A stretch of DNA of 64,000 bases. It comes from Nocardioides gansuensis. Its GTDB lineage: Bacteria > Actinomycetota > Actinomycetes > Propionibacteriales > Nocardioidaceae. The notes under the pieces were generated by a model that ran no database searches, was not told the DNA's origin, and saw nothing but the letters and a program-made list of their open reading frames with translations. This document shows, piece by piece, positions 47,266 through 53,910 of this stretch. A program made the position numbers and the translations under genes. The stretch lies in assembly GCF_003076135.1 (NCBI RefSeq), contig NZ_QDGZ01000001.1, positions 841,970 through 905,969 on the forward strand. The letters are read 5' to 3'. Every line of letters starts with the position of its first letter. Positions within the stretch are counted from its first letter, which is position 1.

Positions 47266-47280
47266 GGCTCAGCGCCTGTC

Positions 47281-47298
47281 GCCCGGGGTCACCCGGGC
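47281..47298. terminator. Hairpin between convergent genes
   Basis: GCCCGGG (47281-47287) and CCCGGGC (47292-47298) pair perfectly around a GTCA tetraloop. It overlaps the stop codon of the methyltransferase gene and follows the SRPBCC gene by 15 bases. A bidirectional GC hairpin without T-tract. Confidence 0.5.
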
Positions 47299-48026
47299 TT
47301 GCGCCAGACGGAGACGTGGCTCTCGCTCTCCGCGGTGAAGGGGCTGCGGTCCCAGCCCGCGAAGCGGGACTCGAGCTCGAGGCCGGCGAGCTGGGCCATC
47401 AGGTCGCACTCGGCCGGCCAGATGTAGCGGAAGCTGCCCGAGCTGTGGCGCACACTGCCGTCGGGGTCGCGGTGGTAGTGGTGCGAGGTGCACTCCTGGG
47501 TGACCACGTCGTAGGTGTCGAGGACCAGGTGCCCTTCGTCCAGGCTGATCGGCACGGCCGTCTGGCCGGGAGGGAGGCGGCGCAGGGGCGGCACCCAGAG
47601 CTCGATGACGAAGCGACCCCCGGGACGCAGGTGACGGGCCGCGTTGCGGAAGCAGGCGACCTGCTCGGCCTGCGTGCGGAGGTTGGAGATCGTGTTCCAC
47701 ACCAGGAAGACCAGGGAGAACTCACCGGGCACCGTCGTCGTCGCCATGTCACCGACCACCACCGGCAGCTCCTGCTCGCTGGCCTTGGTGCGCAGCTGCG
47801 CCACCATCGGCTCGGACAGCTCGATGCCTGTGACAGGGACGCCGCGGGCGGCGAGCGGGATGCCCATGCGGCCCGTGCCGATGGCAAGCTCGAGTGCGGA
47901 GCCGTCACCCGCGAGCTCCGCGAGGAGGTCGACCGCGGGACCCACCACCTCGGGTGCGAACTCCTCGGCCGCGTCCGTCTCGAAGCGTCGTGCCGTCTCC
48001 TCGTCCCACACCTCACTGCTCGTCAT
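47289..48026 (-). CDS. Class I SAM-dependent methyltransferase
   Basis: The 245-residue protein has the SAM-binding motif I ALELAIGTGRMGIPLAARG, an acidic end of strand 2 in VTGIELSEPM, VVVGDMATT and the motif LVFLVWNTISNL after strand 4. The rest of the sheet and a substrate cap follow. No target signature is visible, so the methyl acceptor is unknown. ATG 48026 has GAGG 9 bases upstream. The N-terminus (VWDEETARRFETDAAEEF) is typical of small-molecule methyltransferases. Confidence 0.87.
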   Translation of the reverse strand: MTSSEVWDEETARRFETDAAEEFAPEVVGPAVDLLAELAGDGSALELAIGTGRMGIPLAARGVPVTGIELSEPMVAQLRTKASEQELPVVVGDMATTTVPGEFSLVFLVWNTISNLRTQAEQVACFRNAARHLRPGGRFVIELWVPPLRRLPPGQTAVPISLDEGHLVLDTYDVVTQECTSHHYHRDPDGSVRHSSGSFRYIWPAECDLMAQLAGLELESRFAGWDRSPFTAESESHVSVWRKPG

Positions 48027-48106
48027 GGTGTCCAGCCTCGTCGAGCCGTGGTGTCCGCGTCGACCGGGATTCGGTGGGACGGCGGCCCGCCGGGGCGCAG
48101 GCTCCG

Positions 48107-48967
48107 TCAGGTTGCAGTGCTGACGATCAAGCCGAAGATGACGAGGTCGGTCAGGACGTGGGCGATCCAGGGAGCCAGCAACCCACCCGACCGCAGTCTC
48201 ATGGCACCCAGGAGCAGGCCGTACACGAAGGCGAGTCCGACTCCGACGGGCCCGTAGGGGTAGCCGTTGAGGTGGAGCATGCCAAAGGCCAATGCCTGCA
48301 CCAGCACCGCCGTCCACTTGCCGAGCGCATTCCCGAGGTGGTGGAGGACCGCGCCCCGGAAGAGCAGCTCTTCGACGAGTGCGTTGAGGAGTCCGAAGGC
48401 GAGGCCGGCGATCACCAGGGACCACGGCGTCATGGTGGTCAGAAAGCTCGCCCCCGCTCCGATACGGGGCGGGGCGGCCCGGGAGAAGACAAGCAGCACC
48501 GAGGCCGAGGTCAACACGACGCCGGCCACCATCCAGATCTCTTCGGCGGAGACGCGGCCCAACCGGATGCCGGTGCGATGAGTGTCCGTCTGGTCGCCGG
48601 TCAGCGTGCGCGCCAGGAGGTACACCGCAACACCGACCAGCCCCGGCAGCGGCCACCAGGCCAGCTGCCACGGCAACAGCGAGCAGGCGGCGACGGTGCC
48701 GGTGAGGCCGAGTCCGAGCTGGGTGCCGCCGCGGTGTCCGGTGACCGCCGCGTACAGGGTCAGCACCGCGAGTCCGGCCAGCAGGAGGCGAGTCGGCCCG
48801 TGCCCGAGGTCGGATCCCACCACCGGAGCAAGCGAGCTGAGTGCGACCAGGGACACCGGCACGAGAGCTCCGACGGAGACCGATCCCTGCCGTTGCTTCC
48901 CCGCCACGCTTCCAGTGGGCGGGGAAGTAACCAGAGCGCGTTCCCGCACCGCCAGGTCGCCGTCCAT
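48107..48967 (-). CDS. CPBP-family intramembrane glutamic endopeptidase
   Basis: The 286-residue membrane protein has about eight hydrophobic segments. The Abi/CPBP motifs are present: NALVEELLFRGAVL (EExxxR), FGMLHLNGYPYG (FxxxH) and IAHVLTDLVIFG (HxxxN/D). These are the active-site residues of the intramembrane protease family that includes Rce1 and bacteriocin self-immunity proteins. The target is unknown. ATG 48967 lacks a good ribosome site. It is divergent from the small Pro-rich gene at 49234, with a 266-base region between them in which I see no clear gene. Confidence 0.86.
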   Translation of the reverse strand: MDGDLAVRERALVTSPPTGSVAGKQRQGSVSVGALVPVSLVALSSLAPVVGSDLGHGPTRLLLAGLAVLTLYAAVTGHRGGTQLGLGLTGTVAACSLLPWQLAWWPLPGLVGVAVYLLARTLTGDQTDTHRTGIRLGRVSAEEIWMVAGVVLTSASVLLVFSRAAPPRIGAGASFLTTMTPWSLVIAGLAFGLLNALVEELLFRGAVLHHLGNALGKWTAVLVQALAFGMLHLNGYPYGPVGVGLAFVYGLLLGAMRLRSGGLLAPWIAHVLTDLVIFGLIVSTAT

Positions 48968-49233
48968 CCCGGAAGGGTGGCATAACGAATTCGTAACGAA
49001 CAGGTCTCGTTCACATATCGGGCGGTCGGAAGCTTGCGAAGTGTGACGCGCTGCGGTCGACCCCTGCAAGCAGGCTTCGGCGGTTGCGCCACGTCCCAGC
49101 TCGCGCCCGGCATCCCTTCCGGACTCACCGGTCGAAATCGAGGCGAGCTTCCCTCGACAGTCGGGGTGGCCGGGCTGAGGATGGAAGGGCGAGCCTTCGC
49201 GGTGATCCCGGTCTTCATGCAAGGAGGTGCACG

Positions 49234-49374
49234 ATGGGTGACATCGGAACGGAACGGCGGGAGGTCGAGTTCGAGCCGTTGCCGGAGAAGTCAAGGCCAT
49301 CGCCAGGTCGAGAGCCGGCGACCAGCCCCGCCCCGCCCGCGGCTCCGGCTGCGCCGGAGCCCAGCCGCACCTGA
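49234..49374 (+). CDS. Small Pro/Ala-rich hypothetical protein
   Basis: A 46-residue frame (MGDIGTERREVEFEPLPEKS and a Pro/Ala-rich tail) begins 6 bases after a very strong ribosome site, AAGGAGGTG. The charged first half and the low-complexity tail suggest an unstructured protein or a leader for the next gene, which starts 4 bases after its stop. No family is recognised. Confidence comes mainly from the ribosome site and spacing. Confidence 0.5.
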   Translation: MGDIGTERREVEFEPLPEKSRPSPGREPATSPAPPAAPAAPEPSRT

Positions 49375-49378
49375 GCCC

Positions 49379-50104
49379 GTGACCGGGCGCGTCGGCGACG
49401 ACGGCATGCGCGATCAGGACCCTGCGCTGGTCGTCGGAGAACTGCGCGGGTACCGGCAGTTCGACCTCCGCCACGACGGGCTCTACCCCCGAGTCCATGC
49501 CGAGTCCGGGCCGTGGCACACACCGCTGGAGCGGGCCCGTTGCGGTGTCACGCCTGGGCACGCGGCTCCCGCATCGGGGTGTACCTGCGGTCTCTACGCC
49601 TGGTACCTCCCGGGCAGCGCCACGGTGGCGCTCGGCCCGGCGAGCGCCGTGGTGGCGGCCTCGGGACGCTGCATCCTCGGTGACCGCGGGTTCCGCGCGG
49701 CGGCCGCGCGGATCGAGGCGGTCGCCCTGCCCGGGCACCTGCTGTGGAGACCCTGGGCGGCGGCACGGGTGCGGCGGATGCTGACAGCGCGCTACCCAGA
49801 GACGACCGTCTACGCCTCGGCGCGTCGGATGATCCAGGACCATCCACCGCAAGACGTGAGCGGACTCGGCATCAGCCCGCCCGCAGACCGGAGCCGGGGC
49901 TACCGGTCCGCGGCGCTCGGCCTCAGCGCAGCCATGATGGTGCCGACGTACGCGCTGTTCCTCATTCCCCGCGACGCGGTAGCGCAGACGGTGTCGGCCG
50001 GATGGCCGCTGTTCGTGCTCCTGGTCGTGTTGTGGCAGGCAGGACTTGTCTGGCTGCTCACGCGGCTCCTCGAGCTCCAGACCGATTCGCCAAGGCGTCC
50101 CTAG
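49379..50104 (+). CDS. Actinobacterial CxCGxYAW-motif protein with two C-terminal membrane helices
   Basis: The 241-residue protein has an N-terminal domain with GELRGYRQFDLRHDGLYPRV, two cysteine spots (RARCGV and GCTCGLYAWYLPG) and several short strands. Similar GYR..W..C..CGIYAW patterns occur in uncharacterised actinobacterial and phage proteins. Two hydrophobic helices follow near the end (AALGLSAAMMVPTYALFLIP and LFVLLVVLWQAGLVWLL). The cysteines and His in GVTPGHAAP could bind a metal. The start is GTG 49379, 4 bases after the small upstream gene; ATG 49406 is possible. The NOS operon begins 340 bases downstream. Confidence 0.65.
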   Translation: MTGRVGDDGMRDQDPALVVGELRGYRQFDLRHDGLYPRVHAESGPWHTPLERARCGVTPGHAAPASGCTCGLYAWYLPGSATVALGPASAVVAASGRCILGDRGFRAAAARIEAVALPGHLLWRPWAAARVRRMLTARYPETTVYASARRMIQDHPPQDVSGLGISPPADRSRGYRSAALGLSAAMMVPTYALFLIPRDAVAQTVSAGWPLFVLLVVLWQAGLVWLLTRLLELQTDSPRRP

Positions 50105-50444
50105 CCTCGACACGGCCACCGATGTGCCGGGACCCCCCTGACAGCCGCGTCCCAACCTCGGCTTGGTCCCGGCGTTCGGGCCGCCCCGACGTCGTCGCCC
50201 ACGCGTCGCGACAGGAGGAGCGACCGCGACGGACTTGCACCGCTCCACGGGACGCGGCCACACTGTCGGTCGGTGGGGATGGAATAGCAGGAGATTGGCG
50301 GGGGCAGGACCGAGAGGGAACCCTTGTCAACGCAACACCCGTGGGGGGCTCAGGCCGCCGACGACCGACACCACGCACGGTCCGCTGATGGGCCGCCCGT
50401 CTCGTTCGAGGAACTGTCCTCTCGAGGCGGATAGGCGAAGCCTG
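50105..50444 (+). other. Intergenic region upstream of the flavohaemoglobin-DivIVA-NOS operon
   Basis: This 340-base stretch carries no convincing long gene. It should hold the promoter of the NOS operon. GGAAT at 50281 has no partner at the spacing of a SigR-type promoter. The only coding candidate is a short TTG-initiated frame (50324-50434), listed separately. No clear terminator for the upstream gene was found. Confidence 0.5.
50324..50434 (+). CDS. Possible 36-residue leader ORF before the flavohaemoglobin gene
   Basis: A TTG codon at 50324 follows GAGAGGGA by 4 bases and opens a frame of 36 residues beginning MSTQHPWGAQAADD and ending VSFEELSSRGG. It stops 10 bases before the flavohaemoglobin ATG, so it could be a leader peptide or a translational coupler. 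There is no homology that I recognise. It may be chance. Confidence 0.22.
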   Translation: MSTQHPWGAQAADDRHHARSADGPPVSFEELSSRGG

Positions 50445-51620
50445 ATGGATGCATACGCCCTGCAGCGCAGCTGGGACCGGGTGACGAGGCACGGCGAACA
50501 GGTGCCGCTGTACTTCTACTCGCACCTCTTCGTCTCCCACCCCGAGGTGCGGTCGATGTTCCCGCTCTCCATGGCGAACCAGCGGGACAAGCTCGTCAGC
50601 GCGCTCGGCAGGATCGTCAGCAACGCCGATCGGATCGAGAACGATGCGGACTTCCTGCGACACCTGGGCCGCGACCACCGCAAGTACGCCGTCGTCGCGG
50701 AGCATTACAACGCGGTCGGCGCCTCCCTGTGTGCGACGCTGAAGCACTTCCTGGGGTCCGAGTGGGACGAGGAGCTCGCCGCGGACTGGACGGCGGCCTA
50801 CCAGGTGATCGCGCGGATCATGGTCGAGGCAGCGGAGACAGCCTCCGAGACCAGCCCGGACTGGTGGGACGCCGAGGTGGTGTCGGTCGAGCGACGGACC
50901 ATGGACCTGACGCTGCTGACGGTCCGGCCCGGGCGCGCGTTCCACTTCCGCCCCGGCCAATCGGTGTCCATGGAGATCCCGCAACGCCCGCGGCAGTGGA
51001 GGTACTTCAGCCCGGCGAACGCTCCTCGCCGCGACGGCTCGATCGACCTGCACGTCCAGCAGATCGACGGTGGCCAGGTCAGCACGGCCGTGGTGCGGTC
51101 CCTGAAGGTCGGGGACACCGTGAAGCTGGGGGCGCCGGTGGGCGAACGTCTGACGCGGCAGGCCGACGACCCGAGTGACCTGCTGATGGTTGCCGGGGGC
51201 ACCGGTCTCGCCCCGCTCCGCGCCGTCCTCGAGGAGATCGACCAGGAGTGGCAACGGTCGCGCACCGCCCCGCGGGTGCATCTCCTCCACGGCGTACGGA
51301 TGCCCTGGCACCTGTACGACCGCCCATGGCTGCGCGAGCTGGCCCAGCGGCGGCCGTGGTTCGAGTACACGGAGGTCGTCTCGGACGACCCGTCGTATCC
51401 GGGGACGCGCGGCAAGGTGGGCAAGGTCGCGGCCCGGCAGGCGCTGTACGGGCGCACGGCGATGGTGTGCGGCGGCCCGCAGATGGTCGGGCACACGCTG
51501 GAGCAGCTGACCGCCGCCGGCATGCATCCCGAGCGCATCAAGTACGAGCACTTCTACTACGCGGCCGCGGACCAGCACACCGCCGAGGCGGCTCTGACCA
51601 GGTCAGGAGACAACAGATGA
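50445..51620 (+). CDS. Flavohaemoglobin-type globin/FAD/NAD(P)H reductase
   Basis: The 391-residue protein has an N-terminal globin (residues 1-135) with the B10 Tyr25 in YFYSHLF, E7 Gln46 in MANQRDKL and the proximal haem His78 in RDHRKYAVV, as in flavohaemoglobins. A ferredoxin reductase-type module follows: FAD motif RYFSPAN (186-192), GGTGLAPLRA (251-260) for NAD(P)H and VCGGPQM. The family turns NO plus O2 into nitrate, and its reductase half can also give electrons to partners. ATG 50445 begins the globin helix. The DivIVA-like gene overlaps its stop (ATGA), and NOS follows, so NO handling is the likely role. Confidence 0.9.
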   Translation: MDAYALQRSWDRVTRHGEQVPLYFYSHLFVSHPEVRSMFPLSMANQRDKLVSALGRIVSNADRIENDADFLRHLGRDHRKYAVVAEHYNAVGASLCATLKHFLGSEWDEELAADWTAAYQVIARIMVEAAETASETSPDWWDAEVVSVERRTMDLTLLTVRPGRAFHFRPGQSVSMEIPQRPRQWRYFSPANAPRRDGSIDLHVQQIDGGQVSTAVVRSLKVGDTVKLGAPVGERLTRQADDPSDLLMVAGGTGLAPLRAVLEEIDQEWQRSRTAPRVHLLHGVRMPWHLYDRPWLRELAQRRPWFEYTEVVSDDPSYPGTRGKVGKVAARQALYGRTAMVCGGPQMVGHTLEQLTAAGMHPERIKYEHFYYAAADQHTAEAALTRSGDNR

Positions 51621-52228
51621 CGAACAGCGACCACCGGGTCTCTCCGCGCTATCAGACACCCGCGTCCATCCGGAGCGAGACGTTCCAGCGTCGGATGCGG
51701 GGCCTCGACGCGGACAAGGTCTACGAGTACCTCGACCTGCTGGCGGACCAGGTGCAGGACACGGAGAGAGAGCTCAGCGAATCCCGGACCGAGAACGAAC
51801 GCCTCCATGCGGAGCTCCAGCGCGTGCGGGCGGAGCTGGACGAGTACGAGCAGGTGGGCGACCGCGTGAACGAACAGGTCGTGCAGCTGTTCAGCCAGGC
51901 ACAGCTCATTGCCGAGGAGATGGTGGAGGACGTCAGCCGGGACGCCCGCGAGCGCATCGGCGAGGCGCGTGCGCACGAGCGCCAGATCGTCGAGGAGGCC
52001 ATGAACACGGCGGGGGAGCAGGTCCGTTCCTATGCCCGCACGGCTCAGGCCCAGATGCAGTCGATCATGGAATCGTTCGCCACCGAGGTCGACCGGCTCG
52101 GGAGCTCTCCCCGGCCCGGTGACTCGGCCGCCGCTCCGCCCCACCAGAGCGATCCACTCTTCGATGGCCCGAGCGACCAGATCCGCTTCCGGAACGGGAG
52201 CGGCCGGTACTATCCGGGCTCCGACTGA
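51617..52228 (+). CDS. DivIVA-domain coiled-coil protein within the NOS operon
   Basis: The 203-residue protein has the DivIVA N-terminal motif (SIRSETFQRRMRGLDADKVY EYLDLL region, residues 18-43), then a long coiled coil (about 44-80 and 85-160, with ERLHAELQRVRAELDEYEQV) and a disordered polar C-terminus. DivIVA/Wag31-like proteins bind negatively curved membrane and recruit partners to poles or septa. It is tied to the flavohaemoglobin gene by ATGA overlap, and NOS starts 4 bases after its stop. A scaffold that brings NOS and its reductase together at the membrane is my inference. Confidence 0.85.
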   Translation: MTNSDHRVSPRYQTPASIRSETFQRRMRGLDADKVYEYLDLLADQVQDTERELSESRTENERLHAELQRVRAELDEYEQVGDRVNEQVVQLFSQAQLIAEEMVEDVSRDARERIGEARAHERQIVEEAMNTAGEQVRSYARTAQAQMQSIMESFATEVDRLGSSPRPGDSAAAPPHQSDPLFDGPSDQIRFRNGSGRYYPGSD

Positions 52229-52231
52229 CCG

Positions 52232-53716
52232 ATGCGGACTCTCCAGAGACCCGTTCCGGCCGAGGACGACGGGCGGTCGCTCCCGCGCGACCACGGGGTG
52301 GTAGAGAATCGCCGGCTTCCGGCGCTGCTGCTCGCCGCCGTCGGACTGGCCGTGCCTGGCACCGCCGTCGGCGTGCTCGAGCTCGGGTGGAACGTGCCCA
52401 CCAGCCCCACGACCGCCGTATCGATCGCGCTGGGGCTGGCCGTGGTCTACCTGGGTGTCCGGATCTACGTCCGCCGCCTCCTTGCGGTCCAGACCGGCGG
52501 ACATATGGTCCCCGCGACGCCCGGCCTCCGGGTGAGCACGCCCGACCCCGAGCGAAGTCTCCCGAGCGCCGACATCGAGGTGGATCGGGCCGCGGCCGCG
52601 GAGTTCCTCGAGCTGTTCCATGCCGAGAACCCCGAGGCAGGGCCAGTGGGGCCGCGGATCGCCGCGGTCATGCGCGAGATCGACATGACCGGGACCTATT
52701 GGCACACCCCTGAGGAGCTGACGTTCGGCGCCCGCGTCGCCTGGCGCAACAACGCACGGTGCATCGGTCGGCTGTACTGGCGCAGCCTGCAGGTGCGCGA
52801 TCTGAGGACAGTGTCCGACGCCGCCGGCGTCGCCCGGCACTGCTTCGAGCACCTGCGAGCGGCCAACAACGGCGGGAAGATCCGTCCGATGATCAGCGTG
52901 TTCGCTCCGGAGACCCCGCTTCGACCGGCCCCCAGGATCTGGAACGAGCAACTCATCCGGTACGCCGGGTACGAGCAGCCGAACGGGCGTGTCCTCGGGG
53001 ACCCCCGCTATCGAACCTTCACGAGCCAGCTGATCCAGCGCGGGTGGCGGCCGCCCGAACCCCTGGGAGCCTTCGACGTGCTCCCGCTCGTCGTGGAGAC
53101 CGTCGATGAGGGTCCGCAGATGTTCCAGCTCCCGGGTCAGGCGGTACACGAGGTCCCGCTCGAGCACCCCGAGCTCGCCTGGTTCGCCGAGTTGGGCATG
53201 CGGTGGCACGCGGTCCCGGTCATCAGCAACAACCGGCTCGTCATCGGCGGTGTCTCCTACCCGGCCGCACCCTTCAACGGCTGGTACATGGGCACCGAGA
53301 TCGGGGCCCGCAACCTGGGCGACAGCGACCGCTACGACCTGGTCCCGACCGTTGCGGAACGGATGGGGCTGGACACCTCGCACGAGGCGACGCTGTGGCG
53401 AGACCAGGCCTTGGTCGAGATCAACCGTGCGGTGCTGCACTCGTTCCGTGCGAACGGCGTGACCATCAGCGACCACCACACCGAGTCCCGAAGGTTCCTC
53501 ACCCACCTGGAGAGGGAGGAGCGGGCAGGTCGCCGGTGCCCCGCCGATTGGAGCTGGATCGTGCCGCCGATGTCCGGCTCGCAAACCCCGGTCTTCCACC
53601 GCTACTACGACGCCGAACACCGGGTGCCGAACTTCTTCGCGGACGACGAGGCCGCAGGCCGGGCGCTCCAGGGCGGTCCGCCGGCCTTCCGCGGTCCCCG
53701 AGTGCTTGCGCGTTGA
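52232..53716 (+). CDS. nos: Nitric oxide synthase oxygenase with N-terminal membrane anchor
   Basis: The 494-residue protein has a NOS oxygenase core from about residue 118: the haem-thiolate Cys177 in WRNNARCIGRLYW, the arginine-binding Glu356 in FNGWYMGTEIGARN, and the pterin/dimer segment WSWIVPPMSGSQTPVFH near 440-456. These residues indicate an active L-arginine to NO and citrulline enzyme. Bacterial NOS proteins are usually about 360 residues and soluble, but here two apolar helices (about 30-52 and 61-80) precede the core. There is no fused reductase. The flavohaemoglobin two genes upstream could supply electrons or remove NO. A hairpin follows the stop. Confidence 0.93.
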   Translation: MRTLQRPVPAEDDGRSLPRDHGVVENRRLPALLLAAVGLAVPGTAVGVLELGWNVPTSPTTAVSIALGLAVVYLGVRIYVRRLLAVQTGGHMVPATPGLRVSTPDPERSLPSADIEVDRAAAAEFLELFHAENPEAGPVGPRIAAVMREIDMTGTYWHTPEELTFGARVAWRNNARCIGRLYWRSLQVRDLRTVSDAAGVARHCFEHLRAANNGGKIRPMISVFAPETPLRPAPRIWNEQLIRYAGYEQPNGRVLGDPRYRTFTSQLIQRGWRPPEPLGAFDVLPLVVETVDEGPQMFQLPGQAVHEVPLEHPELAWFAELGMRWHAVPVISNNRLVIGGVSYPAAPFNGWYMGTEIGARNLGDSDRYDLVPTVAERMGLDTSHEATLWRDQALVEINRAVLHSFRANGVTISDHHTESRRFLTHLEREERAGRRCPADWSWIVPPMSGSQTPVFHRYYDAEHRVPNFFADDEAAGRALQGGPPAFRGPRVLAR

Positions 53717-53739
53717 CGCCGGTCCTCTGCTGACCGGCG
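53717..53739 (+). terminator. Terminator of the NOS operon
   Basis: CGCCGGTC (53717-53724) pairs perfectly with GACCGGCG (53732-53739) around a 7-base loop, directly after the NOS stop. CGCTTTCC follows, a weak T-run. This is a reasonable intrinsic terminator for a high-GC genome. Confidence 0.65.
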
Positions 53740-53754
53740 CGCTTTCCCGGTCCC

Positions 53755-53910
53755 TCAGGCGCGGTCGCGCAGGTATGCGAGCACGGCGAGGACCCGGCGG
53801 TTGTGAGTGGTGTCGTCGGGGATGCCGAGCTTCGTCAGGATGCTGGGCACGTGCGTCGGGGGAGCCGTGCCGACCGCTGAGCACCACGCCTTGGAGGTCC
53901 GGGCGCGTCG
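53755..53910 (-). pseudogene. Remnant of a LuxR-type regulator (C-terminal end only)
   Basis: The frame ending at 53755 reads THVPSILTKLGIPDDTTHN and then RRVLAVLAYLRDRA, which is the end of a LuxR-type helix-turn-helix domain (recognition helix and dimer helix). The upstream part (RRARTSKAWCSAVG) has no family pattern and is cut by a stop at 53911, the GH65 stop codon, in the same frame. There is no start codon and only about 35 meaningful residues. It looks like the leftover of a deleted regulator between the NOS operon and the GH65 gene. Confidence 0.55.

Noticed and set aside
50281..50310. SigR-type promoter (GGAAT with spaced GTT) before the NOS operon
   Set aside because: GGAAT is present, but GTT is not found at the required distance.
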